Source: Corynebacterium gerontici (GTDB lineage: Bacteria > Actinomycetota > Actinomycetes > Mycobacteriales > Mycobacteriaceae). From it: a stretch of DNA of 64,000 nucleotides. A program made the translations under genes and the position numbers. Shown here piece after piece: positions 54,077 through 62,938 of this stretch (positions within the stretch are counted from its first letter, which is position 1; every line of letters starts with the position of its first letter). The notes under the pieces were generated by a model that was given only the letters and a program-made list of their open reading frames with translations, was not told the origin of the DNA and did not search any database. The DNA is taken from the NCBI RefSeq assembly GCF_003813985.1, contig NZ_CP033897.1, forward strand, positions 1 to 64,000. Reading direction: 5' to 3'.

Positions 54077-55152
54077 GTTCCGCTGTTGCTGCGCCGCAAC
54101 TTCGGTAGCGCGCTCGCGAGTAACAACACGCCCAGGAGACGGATAATCTGAATCGCCACAACTGCCGGGCCCGCTCCACCTTCAGCGGAAAGGGCCAGGA
54201 CCGTTTCTAAAGCGCCGGGCGAAGTAGCCAAGTACGCCTCAAAATACGTGATGCCTAGCCAGTGGGTCAGCGGCCAAGCACTTGCGGCGCAGCCAAACAG
54301 TAGTACTGCAATAAATGCGAGGGTGGCGGGAAGCAAGCGTGCAAAAGATTTCAACGTGGGAAAAGACAATGAGCCGCCACACATCCACCCGATGCTTAGG
54401 AACGCAAAAACGCGCAGAGGATATGGTGGAGTGAAGTCCGCCGGCGGCGCGATGGCTCCCACCAGCAGCATCAACAGCAGTGGCGCCAAGACAGAAGGCA
54501 CGGGAACGTGTAGTTTTCTGCCCAGGCTTTCGCCGAAGGCGGCAATCAGCACCACGACGGTGATGGCCCACCACGGCTGTTCGTGCATGCTCAGTGCACC
54601 GCCCGTGTACTGCGGATGCTCACCTGTTTGCAGCAGCCAATGGGCAACAAAAGGCAAGGATACCGAGACAGCCAAAAGCCTTAGATACTGACTCAATGCG
54701 ACGTATCGGAAGTCGGCACCAAACTCCCTGGCCAGCAACGGCATGATCGACGCGCCGCCGGCCAGCATGGACAGAATGCCCGTCTGTTTAGAAATCGCGG
54801 TTTGGAAATGGGCAAGCAGCAGGCCGCCGATAATCCCAATCCCCAAGGTAATGGCGGTGACCGCCATGCCAGGCAGAACAAATGTCAACAACGTGCCTAC
54901 ACCAGTGGCTAAGAGGGGGAGTGCGGCGATGATCCCGATGAAGCCGCGTCCGAAGCTGAACAATCGCTTGTTCATCGGCAGCTCTTTCCTCGTGCCCAAT
55001 GCCATCGATGCTGATACCACGATGCCGCCTAAAATCCATGCCGCGGGGACGTCGAATAGCTGCAAAATCCACCCCAAGGCCACCGATGCGGGGACAACGA
55101 TGGCCCAGCGTGCGGCGAGATTGCGATCCGGTGGCGCTGGAAAAGAGGGCAT
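54073..55152 (-). CDS. AbrB family transporter (PF05145 membrane protein)
   Basis: This 359-residue membrane protein has ten or more hydrophobic segments arranged as two similar halves. Characteristic parts are PAAWILGGIVVSASMALG, GGASIMPLLAREFGADFR, and the repeated HVPVPSVLAPLLLMLLVGA and TSPGALETVLALSAEGGAG. It belongs to the membrane protein family named after the AbrB duplication, with no known substrate; members have been linked to organic acid or glyphosate-type transport. ATG at 55152 gives homology from residue 1; the frame is open upstream to 55617. It is divergent from the TSUP gene with a 31-base gap. Confidence 0.85.
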   Translation of the reverse strand: MPSFPAPPDRNLAARWAIVVPASVALGWILQLFDVPAAWILGGIVVSASMALGTRKELPMNKRLFSFGRGFIGIIAALPLLATGVGTLLTFVLPGMAVTAITLGIGIIGGLLLAHFQTAISKQTGILSMLAGGASIMPLLAREFGADFRYVALSQYLRLLAVSVSLPFVAHWLLQTGEHPQYTGGALSMHEQPWWAITVVVLIAAFGESLGRKLHVPVPSVLAPLLLMLLVGAIAPPADFTPPYPLRVFAFLSIGWMCGGSLSFPTLKSFARLLPATLAFIAVLLFGCAASAWPLTHWLGITYFEAYLATSPGALETVLALSAEGGAGPAVVAIQIIRLLGVLLLASALPKLRRSNSGT

Positions 55153-55183
55153 ATGCTCGACAATAGCGATCAAGGAGGTGACC

Positions 55184-55942
55184 ATGTTGGAGCTCAGCGT
55201 AGGGGCGTGGGCCACGCTGATTGCTGGTGCTGGCGTTGCGGGATGGATTGACGCCGTAATCGGCGGTGGTGGACTCGTGCTGATTCCGCTGCTGCTGGCG
55301 GTATGCCCGGGTTTGGCACCCGCCGCGGCACTGGCCACGAATAAGGTGGCAGGCTTTTCCGGAACCACCTCGGCGGCACTCAGATTGGCGAAACGTTTGC
55401 CGCCTCCTCGCGGCTTTATGCTTCGATTCCTGCCGTTGACGGCTCTCGCCTCCGGTGGGGGAGCGCTCATTGCAAGCTCCCTCGACCGAAACGTCATGCG
55501 TCCGGCGATCATCGCTTTGCTGTTGTTGGTAGGCATGATTGTCGCGCGTAAACCAGGCTTCGGATCCGGCCCGGGCACAACTCGGCCTCGCCTTGCGCTA
55601 CTGGTGGCGGTGGCCATTGCGCTTTACGACGGCGCGTTCGGCCCCGGTGCCGGTATGTTTCTCCTTTTGGCGTTTAGCACTTGGCTGGGTGCCGACCTGC
55701 TGCACGCAGCACCAATGGCGAAGGCAGTGAATGCTGCCACGAATTTCGGTGCGCTCTGCGTATTCATTATTGAGGGGCAGGTGTGGTGGAGTTTGGGTCT
55801 GGTTCTGGCGGTTGCCAATATTTGCGGGGCGCAATTGGGTGCGCGCACTGTGCTGCGCGGCGGCGATCGTTTGCTGCGCATTGCGCTGCTTGTGATGGTA
55901 GTAGTGATGAGTGCGGTGTTGGCTTTACAACAGTGGGGTTAG
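55184..55942 (+). CDS. TSUP (TauE/SafE) family transporter
   Basis: This 252-residue membrane protein has eight predicted spans and is of the sulphite/sulphoacetate exporter family. The repeated halves start with IDAVIGGGGLVLIPLLLAV and YDGAFGPGAGMFLLLAFSTW. ATNKVAGFSGTTSAALRL is the conserved first loop. The ATG at 55184 has AAGGAGGTG five bases before it; the frame is open far upstream inside the neighbouring gene. It is divergent from the AbrB-type transporter at 31 bases, so the two transporter promoters must overlap. Confidence 0.92.
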   Translation: MLELSVGAWATLIAGAGVAGWIDAVIGGGGLVLIPLLLAVCPGLAPAAALATNKVAGFSGTTSAALRLAKRLPPPRGFMLRFLPLTALASGGGALIASSLDRNVMRPAIIALLLLVGMIVARKPGFGSGPGTTRPRLALLVAVAIALYDGAFGPGAGMFLLLAFSTWLGADLLHAAPMAKAVNAATNFGALCVFIIEGQVWWSLGLVLAVANICGAQLGARTVLRGGDRLLRIALLVMVVVMSAVLALQQWG

Positions 55943-56005
55943 AGGGAAAGAAAAATTAATTGAAGTGGACTGTAATTTATACGCTTCTCTATCGTTAGTG
56001 TTCCA

Positions 56006-56167
56006 GTGACTGTGGCAGCAATGCTTTGCTCGTATCTCTTTGCACCAGTCGTGATAGCTCTAGGAGGCGCGAGAACAAATGACCAGGGAAGCTACGCACT
56101 CACATTTTCTGAAATCGTTGGTGTCCTTCGGGCATTGGCATTGATTGTGCTGTTTCGCACCCGTTAA
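56006..56167 (+). CDS. Possible small membrane-associated protein, 53 residues
   Basis: A GTG-started frame not covered by other features encodes 53 residues. It begins MTVAAMLCSYLFAPVVIALGG and has a hydrophobic C-terminal half (EIVGVLRALALIVLFRTR). It ends 12 bases before the next gene, on the same strand, suggesting an operon pair. No Shine-Dalgarno sequence precedes 56006, and ATG at 56021 is an alternative. It could be the remnant of a larger gene. I do not recognise a family. Confidence 0.4.
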   Translation: MTVAAMLCSYLFAPVVIALGGARTNDQGSYALTFSEIVGVLRALALIVLFRTR

Positions 56168-56179
56168 GGCGTTTAGGAA

Positions 56180-56611
56180 ATGCGACTTCCTCGTGCGAAG
56201 CTACTCTCTCTTTTGGCCGGCGACTTGCCGATTCTACTGGTACTACCGGTGGTCGATATATTCAGGCTCAAGGTGTTCCCAGAATATGGTGACGGTCCTT
56301 ATCCCGCCTATGAGTTGATCTACAATAACGTGCTCTTTTGCTGCGGGCTCGCCACACTCATGATGGTCTGGCTGGGACTCAGCAGGGGTGTTGCTCACTC
56401 ACTTCTGATCTATATTCTCTTGTACGTTGGTTTAGTGATGGAGCTCGATGAGCGTATTGGCTTCTGGCCCTTCACTACCTTTCGCGATGCCGGTCCTCGG
56501 ATGAGATGGCCAAACATAGTTTTCACCGTTTTGGTGGCTTTTGTTGCGTTGGCCTTCCAGACTATCTTCAATGGTCAATCCGCTCGTGCGCTGAGGCTCG
56601 CTGAACTCTGA
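56180..56611 (+). CDS. Membrane protein of unknown function
   Basis: This 143-residue protein has four hydrophobic segments (LLSLLAGDLPILLVLPVVD, LIYNNVLFCCGLATLMMVW, HSLLIYILLYVGLVME, NIVFTVLVAFVALAFQ). It has acidic and basic patches between them (MELDERIGFW). The ATG follows TTTAGGAA. It lies 12 bases after the small gene at 56006. No family is recognised; the short gap to hrpB (56612-56627) separates two convergent genes. Confidence 0.7.
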   Translation: MRLPRAKLLSLLAGDLPILLVLPVVDIFRLKVFPEYGDGPYPAYELIYNNVLFCCGLATLMMVWLGLSRGVAHSLLIYILLYVGLVMELDERIGFWPFTTFRDAGPRMRWPNIVFTVLVAFVALAFQTIFNGQSARALRLAEL

Positions 56612-56627
56612 AAGCGTCCGACTCTTT

Positions 56628-58991
56628 CTAGGACTGCATTGCGCGCTTGGTCTTGGCGGTGGCTTGTGCCTGCAATGGATCTTCGGGCCAGGGATGTTTG
56701 GGATAGCGCCCGCGCATGTCCGAGCGGACCCCTTGGTAGGGCCCAGCCCAGAAGCTGGCTAAATCGTCAGTCACCGCGAGCGGACGGCCAGCGGGGGAAA
56801 GCAGGTGGAATACCACTGCGTGCCCGCAAAGAGTGGGTGAATCAGTCAGCCCAAAACACTCCTGCAGTTTTACCGCCACGACGGGTCGATCTTGATAGTC
56901 GATCACGGCGTCTCTGCCGCTGGGCAACCGCAGCGCGGCGGGCGCGAGCTCATCCATGTCCGCAGCCTCGGGCCAAGGCAAAGCGCGCTTGAGTGCAGGC
57001 AGCATGGGGATTTTCGCAGGTGGAACACCTTGGGCAAGCTGTGCGATTTCAGGTTCGAAGAGCTCGGCCGGAAGCAGCGCCGGGTCGGGCCATGGCTTGC
57101 CGACGTTAAGGTGGAGAAACTTCAGGCGTTTTCTTAATGATTCGGCCGCCGGTTCGAATTGGAAGAGGTCTAAGCCATGCTCGCGCACATGCTCAGAGAG
57201 TGCCGCCTGAGCTTCTTTCGTATCGACGCTGGTGGGTGTACTGCTAAGCACAATCGCGCCGAGTCTGCGTACATGTGTGGCCTTGATGCGGCCGTCTTCC
57301 ACACTCGCGGTGGTGCGCTCCTCCACGCCCACTATTTGTTCGGCTATCGATTGTTGCAGGGGCGCGGCTGAACTGATGAGCGCTTCGCCTTTTACTGTGA
57401 GGCGTAGGCCCGCCACTGCAATCCACCGGCACCCGGACAATGACTCGATCGTGTCTAGGCGGGCGCGGGTGCCGGATGCCAGCAGAAATTCGCCTGATGA
57501 TCCGGTGCTGGCACGGGCGATACGCTCCGGAAAGGCTCTGGCAATGATTTCGCCAGCGCTGTGCTGGTGTGTGGATGGTGGCGCGAGTGCGCGGAGACGT
57601 TTGCTTTCTTTGTTGATATCGGCGTTGCTATGAAGCCTGCTGATGTCGCCGCGCGCCTCCAAGCTGATGGCAGCAATCGTGTCTGCTGCGTTCTTCCCGC
57701 AAACCAGAAGTGCGTGGGCTAGCCGAGGGGCAAGGGGGAGCGCTGCGAGCGCGTGTCCGTGTTCAGTGGCGGCACCGGATTCACTGAGGGCTTCGAGCCT
57801 GCACAGCGCGGCGCGCACGTCCTCAACCGCGCGAGTGGGAGGCGGGCTGAGGAAGGGAAATGTGGCCAAATCTGTGGTGCCCCAGCACGCCAGTGTGAGC
57901 AGTGCAGGGGTGAGGTCTGCCGAATTAATCTCCGGTGTTGTGTGAGGTGCGAAGCGGAAAAAGTCCTGTTGGCTGAAGCAACGGATGACAGTACCTGGGC
58001 CTTCGCGTCCGGCGCGTCCGGCCCGCTGTTCGGCGGAGGCTTGAGACGTGCTGAGTGTGACTAAACCGGTGATGCCTCGGGCGGTGTTGCGCTTAGGCAG
58101 CCGGGATAATCCAGTGTCAATCACGGTGCGCACGCCTGGAACTGTGATGGAGGATTCCGCGATGCTTGTGGCTACCACGATGCGCTGGGCTTCGTGGCAT
58201 AGCGCGGCGTCCTGTTCTATGCCGCGAAGCTGGCCGTGCAGTGGAAAGACGGGCACGGTGGTGCGTTGCTCAAGGAATTCGCTGAGGATATTCACCTCGC
58301 GCTTGCCTGGGACGAACACGAGGACACTGTGCTGGGTGCTCAACGCTGCCTGCGCTGTGACCTCAGCGACCTCTGCAAGATACTCCCTGCTGACCGAGCT
58401 TCGTGGGTGTTTTGTTGCTTGGTAGCGGATTTCGAGGTCGTGGATTGGCGCATGTGCCTGGATGATCGGTGCGCCCATGAGCCTGCCGAGGGTTGCTGCT
58501 TGCAGTGTGGCGGACATTGCCACAAGGACGAGATCCTCACGCAATTCACTTAGCTCGATCAGCATGCCGAGCGCAAGATCGGTTTCTAGGTGGCGTTCGT
58601 GAACCTCGTCGAGCACCACCGCGCCCACACCTTCGAGTTCCGGGTCATTGAGCAGGCGGCGAAGCAGCACGCCAGGTGTTAAGAATTCAACCTGACTACC
58701 CGGATGGGATTCACCTCGGATTCGGAAGCCAACGCGATCACCAATACGCGATCCATCGAGTGTCGCTAGGCGTTTCGCCGCCGCCCGTACCGCCACTCTG
58801 CGCGGGGCAACAACCAGCACGGTGCCTTCAACTTGGTTGGCAAGCATTGGTGGCACCAGGGTTGTCTTACCGGTGCCAGGCGGTGCTTGCACCACGGCTG
58901 CATGATGTTGGGAACACGCATCGGCAACGTCGTGTAGGACGTCTGAAACGGGCAGGCCGAGCCCAATGGCGCGAAGATCAAATGCGTTCAT
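56628..58991 (-). CDS. hrpB: ATP-dependent RNA helicase HrpB
   Basis: This 787-residue DEAH-box helicase of the HrpB group has motif I GTGKTT near residue 40, motif Ia VVAPRRVAVRA, DEVHERH (motif II) and SAT (motif III), then the helicase C domain with VVATSIAESS and AGRAGREGPG. The HA2 and HrpB C-terminal domains follow (RARLDTIESLSG, VAVKLQECFG). HrpB unwinds RNA or remodels ribonucleoprotein; its precise role is uncertain. Its ATG overlaps the panE stop by 4 bases, so they probably form an operon. Confidence 0.95.
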   Translation of the reverse strand: MNAFDLRAIGLGLPVSDVLHDVADACSQHHAAVVQAPPGTGKTTLVPPMLANQVEGTVLVVAPRRVAVRAAAKRLATLDGSRIGDRVGFRIRGESHPGSQVEFLTPGVLLRRLLNDPELEGVGAVVLDEVHERHLETDLALGMLIELSELREDLVLVAMSATLQAATLGRLMGAPIIQAHAPIHDLEIRYQATKHPRSSVSREYLAEVAEVTAQAALSTQHSVLVFVPGKREVNILSEFLEQRTTVPVFPLHGQLRGIEQDAALCHEAQRIVVATSIAESSITVPGVRTVIDTGLSRLPKRNTARGITGLVTLSTSQASAEQRAGRAGREGPGTVIRCFSQQDFFRFAPHTTPEINSADLTPALLTLACWGTTDLATFPFLSPPPTRAVEDVRAALCRLEALSESGAATEHGHALAALPLAPRLAHALLVCGKNAADTIAAISLEARGDISRLHSNADINKESKRLRALAPPSTHQHSAGEIIARAFPERIARASTGSSGEFLLASGTRARLDTIESLSGCRWIAVAGLRLTVKGEALISSAAPLQQSIAEQIVGVEERTTASVEDGRIKATHVRRLGAIVLSSTPTSVDTKEAQAALSEHVREHGLDLFQFEPAAESLRKRLKFLHLNVGKPWPDPALLPAELFEPEIAQLAQGVPPAKIPMLPALKRALPWPEAADMDELAPAALRLPSGRDAVIDYQDRPVVAVKLQECFGLTDSPTLCGHAVVFHLLSPAGRPLAVTDDLASFWAGPYQGVRSDMRGRYPKHPWPEDPLQAQATAKTKRAMQS

Positions 58992-59878
58992 CCGCGAGCG
59001 ATTGCCTCTCTCGCCTCGAGCGCGCCCACCACTACGTTGAGCACCGGTGTGTCTACGCCCGATTGCTTGGCCATGCGCGCCACGGCGCCAAGCTGATCGT
59101 CCAGCTCAGATGGTTTGCCTTCGGCGAGGTCGCGTTGCATCGAGGCGGTGGTGTTGGGATCGAGAACTTCCAGGTAGAGGCGTTTGGAGTCGTTCACGTC
59201 GGCGTCGCAAAGCTCAATGCCTTGGGCGTTGGCAACCTGCCGCAATTCCTCCATGAGGGTGAGCACGAGCCCGCGTGTGCTGGGGTGAGCGCGCGTTTCG
59301 CCGACGCTGAGACCCGTGATGGCGCCAATACCGCCGTAGGGGCCGATCAGGCTGAGCTTTTTCCACAGCGCGCGGCGAATGTCGGTGGTAGTGTGCACGG
59401 TTATTGGCGTAGATGCAAAAGCATTGAGCACAATGGTGATGTTGCCGGGGGTGAATTCGCCGATGGTGAGCTGGGCATCGTTGCCGAGCAAGGAGACGGT
59501 GGATGGGGCAGTGCGCTCCAGAATCACCACGCATGTCGCAGCGATGATCTGATTGGATGCAGCCCGGTGCGCGTGCTCGGGTGCCGTCACGCCATTTTGC
59601 ATGGTCACAATCGGCGTGTTGGGGCAATGCCTGCCGATCTCTGTGGCGGCCTGGGGAACCTGCCAAGCCTTGGTGCAAACGAGTGCGAGGTCGAAATCTT
59701 CAGATTCCAGTTCATCGAGCACGCGAACCTCAGCGGACGTTTGCCCCGATGGGGTGCTCAGCCGCAGTGTTGCTGGGGTGTTTGGGCGAGCCTTCAGCGT
59801 GAGCTCGTGGCCTGCCTGTTGCAATCGAAGCGCAAAGTACACGCCCATCGCGCCTGCGCCGTACACCAGAATCCTCAT
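58988..59878 (-). CDS. panE: 2-Dehydropantoate 2-reductase
   Basis: This is a 296-residue ketopantoate reductase of the pantothenate pathway. The N-terminal NADPH site MRILVYGAGAMGVYFA (GxGxxG) begins at residue 1, which fixes the start at ATG 59878. Further landmarks are VCTKAWQ, MQNGV, and the helical C-terminal domain with WKKLSL (catalytic Lys) and ELDDQLG. The frame is open further upstream to 60160 but this extension has no homology. The gene overlaps hrpB by 4 bases. Confidence 0.88.
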   Translation of the reverse strand: MRILVYGAGAMGVYFALRLQQAGHELTLKARPNTPATLRLSTPSGQTSAEVRVLDELESEDFDLALVCTKAWQVPQAATEIGRHCPNTPIVTMQNGVTAPEHAHRAASNQIIAATCVVILERTAPSTVSLLGNDAQLTIGEFTPGNITIVLNAFASTPITVHTTTDIRRALWKKLSLIGPYGGIGAITGLSVGETRAHPSTRGLVLTLMEELRQVANAQGIELCDADVNDSKRLYLEVLDPNTTASMQRDLAEGKPSELDDQLGAVARMAKQSGVDTPVLNVVVGALEAREAIARG

Positions 59879-59957
59879 GAGGCCTAGGCTAGTCCAGGTC
59901 GCGCGGCCCGCGGCTCTTTCCTCGATTTTTTCACGAGGCGGCCATAACATCGTCGCT

Positions 59958-60644
59958 GTGCCCACGCTTTTCGACGCCCCACTCCCCGCACGCCAACCCG
60001 CCCGGCTTCGGGAAGGGCTCGTGCATCTTCCCGGGGCGCTCAAATTTCCCGTGCAATCCAAATTGGTGCAGCAAGCCCGTGATTTAGCGCGAACGGTACA
60101 GGGCAGCGCGCTCGCCATGCGCAAACCGAGGCTCAAATCGGGCGAGATGAAAGTGCACATGCTGTCTTTGGGCAGGCACTGGGAGTACGGATCGCAACAG
60201 TATGTGCGGTCCTGGGGTGGAGTGGCAGTGCCGCAGGTGCCGCAACACTGGACGCAACTGGCACACCACCTCCTTGCTCAAGCTGGAGCATTGGACGAGT
60301 CGCTTGCCGCGTGGGCTGAGCATTACCGAGTGGAAGCGGCGTTGGTGAACTATTACCCAGATGACGCCTCGATGGGCATGCACCAAGACGCGTTTGAAGA
60401 TTCCAACGCGCCGGTCATTTCCCTCTCGATCGGTGATGAAGCCATTTTCCGCGCGGGCAACAATGAAACCCGCACCAAGCCCTATGAAGATCTGCGGCTG
60501 ATGAGCGGCGATGTTGTGATCTTCGGCGGCCCATCGAGGGCGATGTTTCATGGTGTGCCCAAGCTCTTTCCCTGCACCGCACCGAGTGGTTGCGGGCTGA
60601 GCGCGGGGAGAATCAACATCACGTTTCGGCAGGTTGAAGTGTGA
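59958..60644 (+). CDS. AlkB family alpha-ketoglutarate-dependent dioxygenase
   Basis: This 228-residue Fe(II)/2-oxoglutarate oxygenase repairs alkylated bases such as 1-methyladenine. The iron triad is His142 and Asp144 (MHQDAFE) and His198 (MFHGVPK); Arg218 and Arg224 in GRINITFR bind 2-oxoglutarate. YYPDDASMGMHQD is the signature. The GTG at 59958 is chosen because TAACAT (59945-59950) places the transcription start just before it, a leaderless layout; upstream frame has no homology. The gene ends by overlapping the thiE leader. Confidence 0.92.
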   Translation: MPTLFDAPLPARQPARLREGLVHLPGALKFPVQSKLVQQARDLARTVQGSALAMRKPRLKSGEMKVHMLSLGRHWEYGSQQYVRSWGGVAVPQVPQHWTQLAHHLLAQAGALDESLAAWAEHYRVEAALVNYYPDDASMGMHQDAFEDSNAPVISLSIGDEAIFRAGNNETRTKPYEDLRLMSGDVVIFGGPSRAMFHGVPKLFPCTAPSGCGLSAGRINITFRQVEV

Positions 60645-60664
60645 AGACGTGCAATAGTAGAGCC

Positions 60665-61333
60665 ATGATCTACGCAATCACTATGGGTAACCACCCCGCT
60701 GAGCAGGCAGCCCAGGCAGCCGCGGGTGGGGCAGATTTGGTTCAGGTGCGCTTAAAGGACGTGAGCACCCGCGAACTCCTGACCGTCACCCTTGAAGTTG
60801 CCAGCGCCGTGGAGCAGGCCAATCCGCGAACGAGGGTGCTTGTCGACGACCGCGCAGACGTCGCCTACGCCGCCATGCAAGAAGAAGCGCACGTCCATGG
60901 GGTTCACCTCGGCCAGGACGATCTTCCAGCCCATCATGCGCGCGCCCTGCTGGGGGAGCAGGCGATCATCGGACTCACCACCGGCACGCTCGAATTGGTG
61001 CAGCAAGCACAGCGCTACCACAAGCAACACCCAGGCGTGCTGGACTATTTGGGCGCCGGGCCGTTTCGTCCCACCCCTACGAAGAACTCCGGGCGCCCAC
61101 CGCTCGGCTTCGCGGGTTATTCGCCCTTGCTTGCTGCCACGGATCTCCCCATCGTCGCGATTGGTGATGTGCGCGTGGGGGACGTCGAAAAGCTTGCCGA
61201 AACCGGAGTTGCTGGGGTGGCGATGGTCCGCGAAATCATGCAGGCTGAGGATCCGGCCGAGGTGGTTCGTCAAGCACGTGAGGCTTTTGAGCAGGGAACT
61301 ATCGCAACTGGAACTGCCTGGTGGTGGCGCTGA
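60665..61333 (+). CDS. thiE: Thiamine phosphate synthase
   Basis: ThiE joins the pyrimidine and thiazole phosphates to thiamine phosphate. The 222-residue TIM barrel has RLKDVSTREL, VDDRADVAY, GVHLGQDD, GLTTGTLEL, LGAGPFRPTPTKN and AIGDVRV, then VAMVREIM, all conserved. ATG at 60665 is chosen; GTG at 60641 is in frame. The end overlaps the convergent thiF gene by 35 bases. In other corynebacteria thiE is usually in the same direction as thiOSGF, so the orientation here is unusual. A copy of the repeated 11-mer lies inside (61183-61193). Confidence 0.93.
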   Translation: MIYAITMGNHPAEQAAQAAAGGADLVQVRLKDVSTRELLTVTLEVASAVEQANPRTRVLVDDRADVAYAAMQEEAHVHGVHLGQDDLPAHHARALLGEQAIIGLTTGTLELVQQAQRYHKQHPGVLDYLGAGPFRPTPTKNSGRPPLGFAGYSPLLAATDLPIVAIGDVRVGDVEKLAETGVAGVAMVREIMQAEDPAEVVRQAREAFEQGTIATGTAWWWR

Positions 61334-61976
61334 GCGCATCGTAGACGGTGAGCTGCGCTGGCTGGCCGAGTCCCTGCGCCAGTTTGAGAGTTTCCACCGC
61401 CATCATGGAACCGATCACATGCGCCACTGGGCCGAGGACCCCAATGGCATTGGAGGGCGGATTGCTTGGCGGCTCGGGGTAGAGGTCGCGCAAGGATGAA
61501 CCTGGCGGAAACACCGCCACTTGGCCGCCGTACTGCAACACGCTGCCCCAAACGCAGGGCAGTTCCGGCGAAGCGTCCGCGATCATATAGCGGGTGCGGA
61601 AATTGTCGCTTGCGTCCACCACAATGTCCGCCTGCGGCTCTGTATCTTCGCCAAAGCTCCCGGCCAAATCGATTGCAGTATTGCCTAGGGTCTGCAGTTT
61701 CTCCTTGGCGGTCTGTGCTTTTGGCTTGTCGACGTCCCCGCGCCCGTACAAAATCTGCCGATTCAAATTGTGCAGCTCGATAGTGTCGTGCTCATACAGC
61801 GTGATCCGCCCAATGCCAGAGGCAACCAATCCCATCAGCAGTGGGGACCCCAATCCACCGCTGCCCACCACGGCAACGTGGGTGCTGGCGACTTTCTGTG
61901 CGTCCCAGCCCGGAAGCACGGTGGTGCGTTGCAGACGCTCGGCTTCGGTGGGAGGGAGGTGATTAGAGGACTGCAT
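61299..61976 (-). CDS. thiF: ThiF-like E1 adenylyltransferase without zinc cysteines
   Basis: This 225-residue ThiF/MoeB-family protein should adenylate the ThiS C-terminus. The ATP site [10 protein letters not shown], the catalytic Arg in NLNRQILYG and Asp in DASDNFRTR are intact. The usual zinc and persulphide cysteines (CxxC pair and the Cys before AGVLGP) are missing: the region reads [15 protein letters not shown], then SNAIGVLGP. Only one Cys (PCVWGS) is present. It overlaps thiG by 14 bases and the convergent thiE by 35. Sulphur transfer must follow a modified route (inference). Confidence 0.88.
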   Translation of the reverse strand: MQSSNHLPPTEAERLQRTTVLPGWDAQKVASTHVAVVGSGGLGSPLLMGLVASGIGRITLYEHDTIELHNLNRQILYGRGDVDKPKAQTAKEKLQTLGNTAIDLAGSFGEDTEPQADIVVDASDNFRTRYMIADASPELPCVWGSVLQYGGQVAVFPPGSSLRDLYPEPPSNPPSNAIGVLGPVAHVIGSMMAVETLKLAQGLGQPAQLTVYDALSATTRQFQLR

Positions 61977-62733
61977 CGCGCCAGGCCCTTCCTTCCATCG
62001 GGGTGCTTGCTAGTGCATGATCGCGCACGGGGATTCGACCAGCGTGTGCTGCGTATTCGCCCGCCTCGATGGCAAGGCGCATGGCGTGGGCCATGGCTTC
62101 GGGGTGTTGGGCGCGGGTCACGGCACTTGCCAGGAGAACACCATCGCAACCGAGTTCAATGGCTCGGCAGGCCTCGGAGGCGGTGCCAACGCCGGCGTCG
62201 ATGAGCACCGGCACGTCGAGCTGGGTAATTAACTGGATATTGTGCGGGTTCAAAATCCCCATACCCGTGCCGATGGGCGCCCCGGCGGGCATGACTGCGG
62301 CGGCGCCGGCGCTGAGGAGCCTTCGTGCAGCCACTGGATCATCGGAGGTATAAGCGAGGACCTGCATGCCTTCGGCCGCCAATGTTTCGCAGGCAATGAG
62401 CAGTTCGTTGGTGTCTGGGAGGAGGGTGTCGTCATCGGCGATCACCTCAAGTTTGACCCAATCGCAGCCCAAAGCCTCAGCCGCAAGGCGCGCGGTGAGC
62501 ACTGCTTCTCGCGCTGTGTGGCACCCGGCGGTATTGGGCAAAATATGCACGCCTTGATTGCGCAGCATCGAGTACAGATCCCCTTTGCCGGGGGTGTGTC
62601 TGCGCATCGCCACCGTGGCCACTTCCGCCCCGGATGCAATAAGTGCTTTTTCCATGGCATCCACGCTGCTCATGCCCCCGGTGCCTAACAATAGCCTGGA
62701 GTTGAGTGTGCGCCCTGCGAGTTCCCAGCTCAC
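61963..62733 (-). CDS. thiG: Thiazole synthase
   Basis: ThiG builds the thiazole ring from deoxyxylulose phosphate, dehydroglycine and ThiS-thiocarboxylate. The 256-residue barrel has [18 protein letters not shown], the Schiff-base Lys region VKLEVIADD, and [11 protein letters not shown]. The GTG at 62733 gives the expected N-terminus (M)[16 protein letters not shown] with AAGGA close before it; the frame is open to 62829. It overlaps the downstream thiF by 14 bases and follows thiS with a 4-base gap. Confidence 0.95.
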   Translation of the reverse strand: MSWELAGRTLNSRLLLGTGGMSSVDAMEKALIASGAEVATVAMRRHTPGKGDLYSMLRNQGVHILPNTAGCHTAREAVLTARLAAEALGCDWVKLEVIADDDTLLPDTNELLIACETLAAEGMQVLAYTSDDPVAARRLLSAGAAAVMPAGAPIGTGMGILNPHNIQLITQLDVPVLIDAGVGTASEACRAIELGCDGVLLASAVTRAQHPEAMAHAMRLAIEAGEYAAHAGRIPVRDHALASTPMEGRAWRDAVL

Positions 62734-62737
62734 GTCC

Positions 62738-62938
62738 TTAGCCTCCCTGTACTGCGGTGAGCACTTCCACCGAATCGCCATCGTGCAAGGTGTATTGTGC
62801 CCAATCTGTTTGCGGGACCACGCGCTCATTGACTGCGGCGGCGGTTCCTGCGGTGTCGTGCACTATCAGCGCCACCGCTTGTGCGAGGGTCGCATCTGCG
62901 TTGAGTAGTGTGGGCTGGCCGTTGAGTTGAATGTTCAT
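62738..62938 (-). CDS. thiS: Thiamine biosynthesis sulphur carrier ThiS
   Basis: This is a 66-residue ubiquitin-like protein that carries the thiazole sulphur as a thiocarboxylate on its C-terminal Gly-Gly. It ends VLTAVQGG, as required for adenylation by ThiF. It overlaps thiO by 4 bases (ATGA) and ends four bases before thiG, so the operon order is thiO-thiS-thiG-thiF. Length and fold pattern ([13 protein letters not shown] start) are normal. Confidence 0.95.
   Translation of the reverse strand: MNIQLNGQPTLLNADATLAQAVALIVHDTAGTAAAVNERVVPQTDWAQYTLHDGDSVEVLTAVQGG

Noticed and set aside
58676..59887. 403-codon plus-strand frame opposite hrpB and panE
   Set aside because: Both strands are open because of codon bias, but hrpB and panE carry clear motifs here; this frame has none.
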